From: Mya arenaria
Lineage: Eukaryota; Mollusca; Bivalvia; Myida; Myidae
Reading direction: 5' to 3'
Length of the DNA stretch: 64,000 nucleotides
Assembly (NCBI RefSeq): GCF_026914265.1
Contig: NC_069123.1
Location: 55,873,411-55,937,410 of the forward strand
Shown here: piece by piece, positions 1 to 9,852 of the stretch
Layout of the letters: every line of letters begins with the position of its first letter
Numbering within the stretch: position 1 is the first letter of the stretch
The notes under the pieces: model-generated
Told to the model about the DNA's origin: nothing
Databases searched by the model: none
The model's input: only the letters and a program-made list of their open reading frames with translations
Translations under genes and position numbers: made by a program

Positions 1-111
1 CATATTGAGGGGTATGGTTTGGTTTCGTTTATTGCTCTGATTTACATTTTTTATGAACTTGAAGCCTTTAAACCCCAGGAGCTGGAAGCCAGACACGTGC
101 AGATTCAGTGA
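1..111 (+). CDS. possible 3' end of an upstream gene
   Basis: The frame starting at base 1 is open for 36 codons and ends at TGA 109-111. It contains a hydrophobic stretch (LVSFIALIYIFYELEAF) followed by a polar tail ending HVQIQ. AATAAA-like signals follow at about 136 and 268. This could be the last codons of a plus-strand gene that begins outside the window, but the stretch is short and no family is recognisable. Chance openness is a real alternative. Confidence 0.25.
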   Translation, partial: HIEGYGLVSFIALIYIFYELEAFKPQELEARHVQIQ

Positions 112-741
112 CCATGGAAACAGAAAATAAAGGTGAATAATCTTGATGTTTTACACACAAGTGAATCTCCCCATGCACAATGGCTTTTATTGTAGTGTAA
201 ATTTGCTTTCCTCTAATTTAAAACAATGTCATATTAACATTGATGTTATTGTTGATCATTTGCACCAAATAAAGAACTTAAGCATTACAGAACGACTGTA
301 ACTTTGTGTTGTTGAAACTTTGTTCCTTGTGAGGCTTTCTTTGTTCTTTTAAATGCAATTATATTTATTTCAGTGTTCTTTTATATATTGAGTAGCATTC
401 ACTATGAACTATTTTGAAATATTTCCTATTAAGGCCAATTGAATGCCCTCTCGCCCCATTTCTAAGAAATGGCTGGTAATCTTAAAATCATTTTTCTGTG
501 GCTTCGTCAAAGTTAATCATCATAACATGTTATGATTAACATTAATGGCATGAAATATGGCTACTGAAGGATAAATGGCTGTAAATAGGGCTCTAACTCA
601 CAAATAGATAGGCAATAATGAGATTAAAATTAAAACATAATAAACTGTTTGTAGATGTAGGTACATTTATTATACTTTTATTACTTACCTGAAAGAACGA
701 TATGTATGTATTTAACATATGGAAACTGTGTGTATCTTGAA
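112..741. other. intergenic, AT-rich, no gene seen
   Basis: No exon with matching splice sites and no recognised repeat. AATAAA at about 268 could be the polyadenylation signal of whatever ends near base 111. Confidence 0.4.
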
Positions 742-750
742 TATATAAAA
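742..750 (+). promoter_or_regulatory. TATA box of the Ig/caspase-p10 gene
   Basis: TATATAAAA lies 85 bases upstream of the ATG at 835. Initiation would be expected around 770-780, giving a 5' UTR of about 60 bases. The motif fits the eukaryotic TATA consensus, but such strings are not rare in this AT-rich DNA. The support comes from position. Confidence 0.5.
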
Positions 751-834
751 GATGCCTGGAACAAATTACATTAACTATTAAAAAATATCCAGCTATTTTC
801 TAAATACAAGACTGAAATGTAGAATACATATTCA

Positions 835-892
835 ATGAATATAATTGTAACTACTGTTGTGTGTTTCACATACTACGGAACCATGTTTTCTG
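835..892 (+). CDS. exon 1: putative signal peptide
   Basis: The ATG at 835 opens 19 codons reading MNIIVTTVVCFTYYGTMFS and ends phase 1 at a strong donor (G|GTAAGAAT). It lies about 60 bases after the expected start site of the TATA box. The stretch is hydrophobic but lacks basic residues at its start, so it is a weak signal-peptide candidate. A phase-1 junction to an Ig exon is typical of secreted and membrane Ig proteins. Confidence 0.5.
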
Positions 893-3800
893 GTAAGAAT
901 CGTTTTGTTTATATTTTTATTGACATAAAAGTTTTTATTCAGTCTATTGATATATTATGTTCAAACATTTTCACTGTTTCATTGCAATATGAACAAAATA
1001 CAGCCTATATGTTTGAAGACCATTACATATTATACATACGAATATTTAATATTAACACGTCATTGATAAAAATCATTTTAATTAATTACAAATGACAAAC
1101 AGCTAAATAAGTCACTATGTTACATTCAGCTTTAACCGTGTTCATACATTGGCAGCTATTTAAGATATTCACCTGATACCTGTATTGATGCGCGTGTTAC
1201 CAGTGACAACACATACTTGTGTTTGTACCAATGCCCCTTATTCTTAATACTTGTTTCGTTAGTACCCGGAGTTGCTTGAACACACTCTTGCTGTTGCTCG
1301 TTACAATATTGTTATAAGATAAAGCATACCATTTGTTCCCCTTATTTTGCGACAAAATTTGATGATAGTTGAAGTATTGTTGAAGTTTTTCTATTGATGA
1401 TTGTTCATGTTTAGGTTTCACAAGATGCCTACCGTACTTGTACATCATGGCAGGAGCCAAGAATGTCATAATGTCTTGTGAAATCGATAGTCCAAATGTC
1501 AAATGGGAAAAAGATGGGAAGCCTTTTATTCCACCTACTGGAGTTGCAATTGAGCAGGAAGGCTTTGTTCATAAGCTGATATTCACACCGGTGGAGTATG
1601 CTGATTCTGGGCTCTATATGTGCATCTCCGGGAATTGGTTTACAAACTCATCACTCTTCGTAGGAGGTAATCAACAGGCCCCAATTTCTCGAAACTTCAT
1701 AAGTCCCTTATAACAGGATTAAGCTTATCTCACTATTTTTGTTTTCAATAATTAGCGTAATATTTTCTTCTTTAAAAGTTTTTATACTTAAGATAGGACT
1801 TATCTTGAGGATAATCACAATAAACCATTTTTTAATTATCAAAGTTCAATTTAATTATATATCTTTGCTAATTGAAATAAGCTATTTAAGCCTGTTTAGC
1901 TTAAGAAGTTTCGAGAAATCGGGGCCAAGAGTTTTATAATTATCTTATTAACCTTGGGCCGTATTCATTAGTGTTCTTATCTTTGTCCATAGACACTCCC
2001 AGTGATTCCATTCAGCCCATTGGCAAGTATTTTCTCAGTCAAAACACTTGGATTCTAATCTTAAAATTTAGTTACATCTAAGGGTGTTATTCAATACAGC
2101 ACTAGGTTTTTCGAATAAACATATAGGTTATTAGATTGGGGTATGTCGTTTCCGGTGGACGTTCGACTTGTCGGATAGGCATCAACAATTTGTGTTCGGG
2201 TTGTATATTGGCCATGCAAAGGGTGATTTGAAATAACGTGGCACAAATGCAAGACTCATGTTTATAGGTCAAAAGTGAAGGTCTCATTTCAGGGTCATTT
2301 AATATTTTGGTCAAAATTTCTTGTAATTTGGTTTGTCTGGTATATAATTTGCCAATGCATTGGAATATTTTAAAATAACTTGTAGCAAATATTTACGATG
2401 AGAAGCCAGCATGTCACATGCCAGTCCAATGTTAGTAAATCAAACGTCAATGTCACATTAAAAGGTCATTGATCAAAATTCATTGTTATTTGGATTGCTG
2501 TGGATGTTGCTTGGTCATACAATGGCGGATTTTTAATGATTTGGCACAAATGTTCACGAAAACCAGTGTGTTATGTGTAAGAACCATATCAGTAGATCAA
2601 AGATAAGTGCCGCGCTTAAGTATCATTTGTCAAACTGTTTCTAAGCTCATACTTGGCCATACGTTTAATTTGGTACTTAAAGCGTCCAATATCAGCAACC
2701 AATCACAGAGCCGAATGATCATTTCTATTCAGATATTCTATACAAAAGCTATATATAGTGCATAAAGAGGTACCCTTGTCTATTTAGACGCCTACCATTC
2801 ACTTGTTTAATTTGCCCAATCCTTCTGATTGCTTAAATTCAAGACCAGGTTTCGTTGCATAGCGGGATGTCTAGTTGAATTTATTGTATGGATAAATATT
2901 AAATACCATTATAGGCAAAAAGTAACAATAGTTGTGATTAATGTCTATGAGATTATATATGATATACTTACGTATGAAAAATGCATTTTTTAGAAAGAAA
3001 CTATTATTTGAACATTACATTTCTTTAAAGATGTGTTTAACTGTCAGCTACTGTCTTTTCAGCATTTTCAAAACATTTGCAGATGGGGTAATTTTTGTGA
3101 AACTGTCAGCATTTGAATTTATATCAATATGTACACATATATGAGATACCGTAAAGAAACTAACATTCTAGTGGAAATGAAAGTTTTTGTTGAAATGTTA
3201 TAAACTCTTTACACTCTTAACATTTCCGTTTCCAGACTATCTAGCTCCACAGGGACTGTCAAGGTCAGAGAATAAAAATGTGTTTACAATGAAGTGTACA
3301 GATGGAAGTGAAATAGAGTTTCAAACCAACAACCTTGAGGATACTGAGCAGGCAGACATCTGGTTTAATCTCCTTACCTATGGCATGCATTTTCCATGTA
3401 AGTTACATTTGGTATCAAGATATTCTAGTGATTAAATAGCTTATAACTGTATTCTCTGTTGTAAATATTCAATATTGTTCGCAGTATGGATCGAAATATA
3501 TTACATAGGGGTATATGCTGTTTGCAAAATTATATTGGCTCAGCAGCGTGCTCAAGGTGGGTTTTGATCCCAAAATATGAACGCAGCTTTCATATAGTTC
3601 CTTACATTTAGCAACCAACGTGAATTACTCACGTTGCATGATAAACCTGTATGTACTTTCAAATAGACCTTAGACTCTGAAATTCAAAATGGAAGCGGAA
3701 ATGCTAACGATATCGATAACGATACGAAAATGCCACTGTTATACTCCCATGCCATATTGGGCTATATTTTATGGCAACGCGGTTGTGTTCGCTTGAAGAA

Positions 3801-6800
3801 CGAGAGTTCATGGGCAACATCACTGACATATGCACATAGCAATTTGTGCAGTTTATTACAACTGTACACAATTTTTGTTTCACTTTTGATTTGAAAATGT
3901 AAACTTTTTTTAATTTGTATAAAATACAAGCGGTATTTTTTTTATATTTCATTAAAGTATGAAACCTTATGCAATGGATGACTTTTATCAATTATTATAT
4001 TTATAAAAGGTCATGGGACAGATGAAGGGGTCTCTGTCAAGGTCGAGAACACCCCAGCTGCTAAATCCGGCGTCCCAACAAAACCATCTGGTATAGTCGA
4101 TTTATATTTAAAATCAGTGATCTGGGCACACATGTATATATAAAGTAAGGCAAACAAGAGCAGTCCCAGGATCTGGGTCATTCATATTCAAGATAAGAGC
4201 ACCTCTTATCTTGATACTCAAGAATTATGTAAAGTTTGATTTAATTCCTATTAATAATTCTGAAAGTTATGGATGAGACACGAATTATTGTTATGAGAGC
4301 CATATTGCATACGTTTGACTCCCAAGTCCTAACGTGACGTTTGAGATAAAACATCACTTTAAGACTTTTAAAGTTATACTTGCTATGACATCCATATTGT
4401 ATAAGTGTGACGTTGAGATTAGAGCATATATGTTAAGTGAGACACACTCTCCCATCTACATTTGTGTGAAGCTTGATTGGATTCCAATTAAGGCTTAAAT
4501 GTCATGGCTGAGATAGCACTTGAATTATTATATGTGATTAGACAATGTACATTAGTATAAGTCTTAATAAAATGTCTGTTCTGTTCTGTTCTTTTCTGCT
4601 GTGAAATCCATACTGTATACCGTTGACCTATAAGTGGGACCTTAATTTTTGAGATAAGAACACAACTTGTATGGGTAACATCTTCACATGGTGTCCTACA
4701 TTTGTGTGAAGTTTGATTGATTTCACATTAAAAGTTATCGCTGAGGCTTGACTATTTGCTGTGAAATCCATGTTGTATTAACGTTGACCTCTTTGGTGAG
4801 AGAAGTGGACACATTTTATGCGGCACACACCTACTCATGATGCACAACAATGTTGTGAAATTTAAATGAAAAATACCCAATCATAAAAACGTTATTGCTC
4901 AGACATGACTTTTACGGGCAGACAACTTACGAACAGTACAATTATGCCTTTGGGGGCATAAACAACATTTAATAAAAACTACGTTTATTTAAACGCTAAC
5001 TTCTGTAAACACAATTAAATGTATTTCCAAACATATTCTTAATAATTCACCTACCTGTGAGTTTTTTTTCACAGTTAGAAAACTAGATGACTTAATGAAA
5101 CAATTCGGATTTAAGTTGTGTACTTTATTGTGAAATTATTTTTTAAAGATACAGAGGGTGATTCAAGTACAGGCCCTGACTCCGGGACAATGCCTCCTCT
5201 ACCTACACGTATGTGCTTTGGCATTTTAATTCTATTTTGGAATTTCCTTTAGGACTGCCACTCATTAAAATGGTTTATTTATATATGAACATGTACTGAC
5301 ATTGTGTTGTTTATCGTCGCCTTAGATCATGATTTCAATGTCAACTTTTTTTTTGCAAAATGACTCCCATTGTAGAGATACACATCATTAACATGTCATA
5401 GAACCAGATTCCATTGAAAATGCGACTCGAAATAAAAAGCTAAACTAAAAAATGGAACTAATTATTCAATTAATGCAAGAAGTCAACAATTACGTAATCT
5501 TACGTCCATATAATATGAAAACTATCATGAAAAAACACACAATCAATGTGGTGTGTATTATTCTGATCATGTTGTGGTACAGTCTTAAAGCACCCGAAAT
5601 TAACACTGTATCCTACAACAAAATAAAGCTTGGTAATACACAGAAAAGGAAAACGAGGATGTTCATTCGGCAATTCAGCGTTCTTCCATGAATATCACAG
5701 TTTATACAACGTCTCTGTGGGCTGCACGAAGGCAAATGGCAAGCCGTTCCAACACATACTATGCTACTAAAATGACTGGTTGTAATTTCTTTCAGGGGAA
5801 CGCCACTGTTTTACTAATGTAAAATGAAATAACAGCTAAGGGAGGTTCGAAGATCCGAAGTTAGAGGGGGCGTAAATTAGAGGCGTACCCTTTTTACTAG
5901 AGTCCCTCCCTCCGAAACGAATTTTATTTGGTTTAAATTGGTGGTAGGGGGGTTGGGTCCTCCTCCAAGAAAACTTAGCAATTTTTACTCCGAAATGGTG
6001 CATTTCGGGCGTATTTTATTACTTTTTTTTCTTCTTTATTGAAAAACTAAGACAATGGGGGGGGGGGCGTTCCCACCCCTGAACCGCTAGTGCAGTCGAC
6101 CCTCTTAGTTGAATGTACATTGTATCAAATAAATATTAAACGCATATTTATAAACTAAAATAAATTAATGTATTTTTATCAAACATTTATCAATTGTAAA
6201 TGTTGATGTTATATTCGTTGACAATGTCTATTTAATAAAGTTTTAATTGTTTTTTTTGTCATCTTATTTATTTCCTTATTTAAAATGAAAAAAAAAAAAT
6301 CAGAACTTTATTCCGGCGCATTTTCAACAAAAATACAAACACACTATCACCCAAGATATTGTTGAGAGTTGTTCTAACATATTATATTATTTACTTTGAT
6401 TGATGAATATTTGACTTGAAATTTCATAGTACTGTTTCTGCATTTTTTTCCCTTTCAACAGTCCTCAGTATTTCTGTTAGGTTGTTGTTGTTCATGCAGT
6501 AATAGTATAGTGCCTGTTCTCATATTCTTGAACCAAAAAAAATAAAAATAAATAAACGCGACGTAATCAATATTGAACTTATAAAGTTTTTGCTCTACAA
6601 TATTTCAGTGTCAAAGAGTATATTTCTAAATATTGTATTTCCTTGTTTTGAATGTGTTTTTTTAAACAAACAAATATGAAATGCTTATGTATACCAAATG
6701 AAAAAAGTTTTAACTTTCTCCTGTTTTTTTCGAAAATGCAGTAATTGAGTCCTTGCACTAAGGTTCGATATGTCATATATACTTTATATCTTGTTGACGA

Positions 6801-8950
6801 AATATTGGCGTGAAACTACACTGCTACCCTGTATATAGCTTAACGTCAACATTTGCTTAACCTTAAGACTAAAAAGTAAAGTTGTTTAATTTAGATTCGA
6901 ACTTACACAATCAAAATAAAATGGTAAATGTCGCTATCTTTATAGCGGTAAATTGTTTATAAACATACTCCCATGGGAAAAAAGTTTTGGAATCAAACTT
7001 TTAACTGTTTTCATATGTAATGGCATGTCGTAAAAGTCAAAGTTTGATGTATAAAAACCTAAGCAACAGAATAATATGAGTGTTTTGAACATTTAGGTGA
7101 CGGGATGGATGAAGAAGTTTCATTCAAGGCCAAGGCAATGATCACATCAGATCCTCAGCCTGGCAGTCAAAAAAGTCCATATGGTACAATGATTTAAATA
7201 AGTAAAGTTGCCTGGGCATAGCCATGTTAAAATTATTAAGATTCCTGCTTAAATTTCAAGGGGTTTAAGATTTCAAAAAGAGGAATGACTTAAATGCACT
7301 ATTGTAAAAATGATTTAATGCATTACAAAACAAATATTCATTAGAGCTTGCTTGTCATTATTTTCACACTTAAGTATTAATAGAATGCTCTTTTATAGAT
7401 TGCTCATAATACTTAACAAAAATGTATACCTAATGTCACCCAACTGCACAAGTTTACTCGTTCAAGGACATTGTATATTACTCCTTTGAATGCAATGTAT
7501 ATATATATATATATATATACTCGTTTGAATGCAGTGTATTTTGTTCCGTAGAAAGCAGTGTATATTACTCCTTCTGTTTGAATGCAGTGTAATTTGATAC
7601 ATGAATATTGTTTCAGGAGAGACGGAAGGTGATGCACATGCCAGCTCTGATTCAGAGGGACTGCTTCATTTGCCCCCATGTAACTATGTTTCAAATATTG
7701 CAGTATAGAGGTAGCTAGCTGGGTTCCACACTTGTAAACACATTTGTTATTGTGTGTATACAACGTGATAAATTATGTCATAAATTATACGCCGGAAGGC
7801 ATCATTTTGCTTCGGAAGATGACTTTAAACAAAGATAACTTTTATTTTCCTTCACCATTTTGAATGAAACAAAGGGCAGCGTATGCCGCTTAAAGAACCC
7901 TGCTTTCGTTATATTATCGGAGTTTGATTAGGTGAGTAGTTTCCTCAAACACTTCGATAAACCTGTTTCCAAAATAATGTTTTGACAGTGCTCTATCAGG
8001 CGACGGTTTCGTGAAAAGGTTTGTCGAAGATTTTTTTGTAAGAAACTAAACTCTCAATCAAACTCTTGTAAAAGAACGAATGCGGGGCTATGTAAGCGGC
8101 GTTGACTTACCATGTTTCGTCTAATATAATGAATAAATGGTAAAGTTATCTTTGTTTAAAGCCTTCATTCGAAACAAAATATTGCATTCCGACATTGCAT
8201 TAATAACGTTATGTCTGTCTGCATAGTTTTTCCTTAATGGCAGTCAGACCTTAATGGGAAAGGTCAAGATGAAGACCATGCATTCAAAAAGCGATTAAAT
8301 ATTATAATGTTACTCAAATAAGTTAATTTATGATTACAAAAAGTATATTTTTGATGAAGTTTTCCTTTGTTTCAGGCTATCCTGTCCAGGTGAGCGAGAG
8401 TGCTAGAGCAAACACGAAACGTCTCCCTATCCATGAAAGCGAGAGTGTAAGAACAAACACAGAACGTCTCCCTATCCTGGAAAGCAAGAGTGTAAGAACA
8501 AACACAGAACGTCTCCCTATCCATGAAAGCGAGATGGGAAGCATTGTACAACCAACACGGGCTGATACCAACAGTCCCCAGACCGTCCCGATCATCCCTC
8601 CATACAATCCCCATGATAGATCGAGACAAGGAAAGAGATTATACATAAACAACCCAATGCCGCGCGGGGTAAAGTGCAACAGAGATATGTTGATGATGTC
8701 CGCTGTTCCTTCTGGCATGTTTGCTTGGCGGGATACAAAAGAAGGCTCCTGGCTCATTGCATGTGTGAAAGAAGAACTGGAAAATGAGAAGAAGGAAAAT
8801 GCAAGAGCGGATTTCATGTCAGTGTTGACCAACGCAACACGCAGGATGGCTGGGAAGAAAACAGAATGCGAAAGTAAAGCTCCAGCATACCACCATATGA
8901 AAGGAGTTCCGGTCATTGAGCACCAGCTGCTAAAAAGACTGACTGTGTAA
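835..8950 (+). CDS. Ig-domain protein with a C-terminal caspase p10-like subunit and no p20
   Basis: Exons 835-892, 1415-1666, 3236-3397, 5149-5208, 7097-7183, 7617-7679 and 8376-8950 join in phase 1 throughout and give 418 residues. In order: a hydrophobic N-terminus that may be a signal peptide (1-19); an I-set Ig domain (about 20-103, Cys41, Trp50, Cys89, D83-S-G-L-Y); a segment like the last strands and helix of a PH domain (104-157); acidic Ser/Pro linkers (158-227); three 15-residue repeats; and a caspase small-subunit region (about 322-415) with AWRDTKEGSW and a VPVIEHQLLKRL end. Caspase catalytic His and Cys sit in the p20 subunit, which I cannot find in any intron, so an active protease is unlikely from this model. 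A secreted protein with PH and caspase parts would be odd: either the first exon is not a signal peptide, or the gene is a chimera. The function is unknown. An eighth candidate exon (4010-4091) breaks the frame and is left out. Confidence 0.65.
1415..1666 (+). CDS. exon 2: I-set immunoglobulin domain
   Basis: The acceptor TTGTTCATGTTTAG and the donor G|GTAATC bound a 252-base, phase 1-1 exon. It carries all Ig landmarks: Cys in IMSCEID, Trp in VKWEKDGK, and Asp-Ser-Gly-Leu-Tyr-Met-Cys. A whole Ig domain in one symmetric exon is the usual shuffling unit. The intron is invaded by a MITE-like element 10 bases after the donor. Confidence 0.85.
1677..1926 (+). mobile_element. MITE with GGCCCCAATTTCTCGAAACT ends, copy 1
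   Basis: A 250-bp element with inverted ends GGCCCCAATTTCTCGAAACT and AGTTTCGAGAAATCGGGGCC, the same family as 51129-51352. It starts 10 bases after the Ig exon. No coding capacity. Confidence 0.75.
2101..2640. repeat. degenerate interspersed repeat in intron 2 of the Ig/caspase gene
   Basis: Units of about 150 bases carry 'ATTTGGCACAAATGTTCAC'-like and 'AAGGTCATTGATCAAAATTC'-like phrases, akin to the degenerate right part of the element at 9853-12900 (12400-12860). Diverged; borders uncertain. Confidence 0.4.
3236..3397 (+). CDS. exon 3: PH-like C-terminal segment
   Basis: The acceptor TTTCCGTTTCCAG and the donor T|GTAAGT bound 54 codons in phase 1-1. The segment NVFTMKCTDGSEIEFQTNN followed by ADIWFNLL resembles strands 5-7 and the closing helix, with its conserved Trp, of a PH domain. 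The first half of a PH domain is not visible because the preceding exon is Ig. Splice evidence is good; the domain call is an inference. Confidence 0.6.
4010..4091 (+). pseudogene. linker exon A1, frame-breaking copy of exon A2
   Basis: The sequence GTDEGVSVKVENTPAAKS resembles the exon at 7097-7183 (GMDEEVSFKAKAMITS), and both have AG/GT borders. A1 is 82 bases and runs from phase 1 to phase 2, while every other exon here is phase 1-1. Splicing it to 5149 creates TGA at the junction. No other donor within the exon gives phase 1. The 3' end matches A2 except for a shorter A-run, so a small deletion is likely. It may be a dead duplicate, an assembly error, or an exon used only in a truncated isoform. 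Confidence 0.5.
4154..4961 (+). mobile_element. ACAAGAG-type repeat with terminal hairpin
   Basis: The element begins ACAAGAGCAGTCCCAGG and ends in the hairpin TTATGCC...GGCATAA. In between are degenerate units of about 140-190 bases carrying 'TTTGTGTGAAGTTTGATT' and 'GAGATAAGA(A/G)CA'. A retroelement tail (4521-4598) lies inside. It sits in the intron after exon A1. No coding capacity is seen. Confidence 0.5.
4521..4598 (+). mobile_element. 3' tail of a retroelement with (TCTGT)n end
   Basis: The segment GAATTATTATATGTGATTAG continues to AATAAAATGTCTGTTCTG. The reverse complement recurs at about 35260-35335 with a (TGTC)n tail and only a few mismatches over roughly 65 bases. The shared 3' sequence with a variable short-repeat tail is typical of LINE or SINE 3' ends. 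Only the tail is present. Confidence 0.5.
5149..5208 (+). CDS. linker exon B1
   Basis: The acceptor TTTTTTAAAG and the donor C|GTATGT bound a 60-base phase 1-1 exon that reads TEGDSSTGPDSGTMPPLPT. It is acidic, Ser/Pro-rich and probably disordered. It is a clear relative of the exon at 7617-7679. Confidence 0.6.
7097..7183 (+). CDS. linker exon A2
   Basis: The acceptor TTGAACATTTAG and the donor G|GTACAA bound an 87-base phase 1-1 exon, polar and probably disordered (DGMDEEVSFKAKAMITSDP). It is the intact partner of the frame-breaking exon at 4010-4091. Confidence 0.6.
7496..7520. repeat. (AT)n microsatellite
   Basis: An uninterrupted run of AT dinucleotides within the intron between exons A2 and B2. 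Confidence 0.8.
7617..7679 (+). CDS. linker exon B2
   Basis: The acceptor TATTGTTTCAG and the donor T|GTAACT bound a 63-base phase 1-1 exon (ETEGDAHASSDSEGLLHLPP). It is homologous to exon B1 and completes the A-B, A-B exon-pair duplication. Confidence 0.6.
8376..8950 (+). CDS. last exon: 15-residue repeats and caspase p10-like subunit
   Basis: The acceptor CCTTTGTTTCAG enters the frame, which stays open to TAA 8948-8950. The first part holds three copies of a 15-residue unit of the form ESxSVRTNTERLPIHE. The second part aligns by eye with the caspase small subunit: a hydrophobic strand (DMLMMSAVP), the substrate-pocket segment AWRDTKEGSW (S-W-R...GSW in active caspases), a long helix, FMSVLTNATRRMA, and the closing strand VPVIEHQLLKRL. 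The conserved GSW and Trp-Arg favour a real p10 fold. No stop or frameshift is seen. Confidence 0.75.
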
Positions 8951-9714
8951 AGGTCAATATTATGTAGTCCTTCACAGTATTGTGTAAGGGAATAGTCAAC
9001 AAGTGAAAGGGTCAAGGTAGTGTAAGGGTCAACATCTTCATCAACCTTGTTTTATAAATCCAAATATGAATATTCAGGATCTTGTCCTGAAGTTGTTGGC
9101 AAGTGTAGTTTCAAAACTGAGGTGATTGGCTGCTGCAGCATGTCGACCGTTTTAAAAGGTGACGTTTCTTATGCTTCATCAGAATTAGATATGATTAAAA
9201 ATAGTATGCACAATTACATTGTTGAAAATAACATTGTACTAATAGTAGTATTTTTTTAAGTTTATAGCTGAATATTTTGTGATCCAATTGGTAACTGAAA
9301 TAATAATAAGGTATTTTTTCTAAAATGTTGTTTTCAGTACATAGAATTATTTATATATAAAAGTTACCAATGGTACTGGGAAACTGCATAAATGGATTTA
9401 TGGTTATAATTTATTTTATTTTTTATAATATTATGGATAAATAATGATACCTATACACTTCTCACGCTTTTTATGATGTATTACATTAATACCTTATCTT
9501 TGTTAAAATTTGTACTTATATATAATAGCTTGATATTTGGATAATCATTGACTATGAAATATAATATATATTTTTACTGTTTGTGTACGAATGGGCGTAT
9601 TGCCTAATGTATTTGAACTAATACTTTTGTAAATGATTGAATCCTTCTTCATTGGGATGGTGTATCAAAACCCGTCGTGATCATTATATATATATATACT
9701 CGTTTTTTTATATG
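8951..9714. other. 3' UTR and intergenic, AT-rich
   Basis: The 3' UTR of the caspase-p10 gene should begin here. A short GTCAA/GTGTAAGGGTCAA repetition occurs at about 8951-9035. No exact AATAAA is seen near the stop. Nothing else is recognised. Confidence 0.4.
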
Positions 9715-9852
9715 CTGACTGCTCACCTTTTTTTGCCATGCATTGATTACATATTTAGCATCTTTCCAGTACTTGTGTTTTTGATGAGCACATCATTTAT
9801 TGCCATACCTTGATCACACATTTAATAGCATCTTTCCAGTACATGTGTTTTT
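9715..9852 (+). repeat. left remnant of the 67-bp satellite
   Basis: About two diverged monomers (TTTGCCATGCATTGATTAC..., then GCACATCATTTATTGCCATA...) match the large array at 12901-16978. The segment stops inside GTGTTTTT, where AGCTCACC of the inserted element begins. Confidence 0.85.

Noticed and set aside
5452..5691. 79-codon frame with a hydrophobic stretch as an extra exon of the Ig/caspase gene
   Set aside because: No acceptor or donor in the right phase and no recognisable domain; AT-rich chance frame in an intron.
8377..9015. 212-codon minus-strand frame
   Set aside because: It is the shadow of the caspase-p10 exon, whose plus-strand reading has a recognisable fold and a good acceptor.
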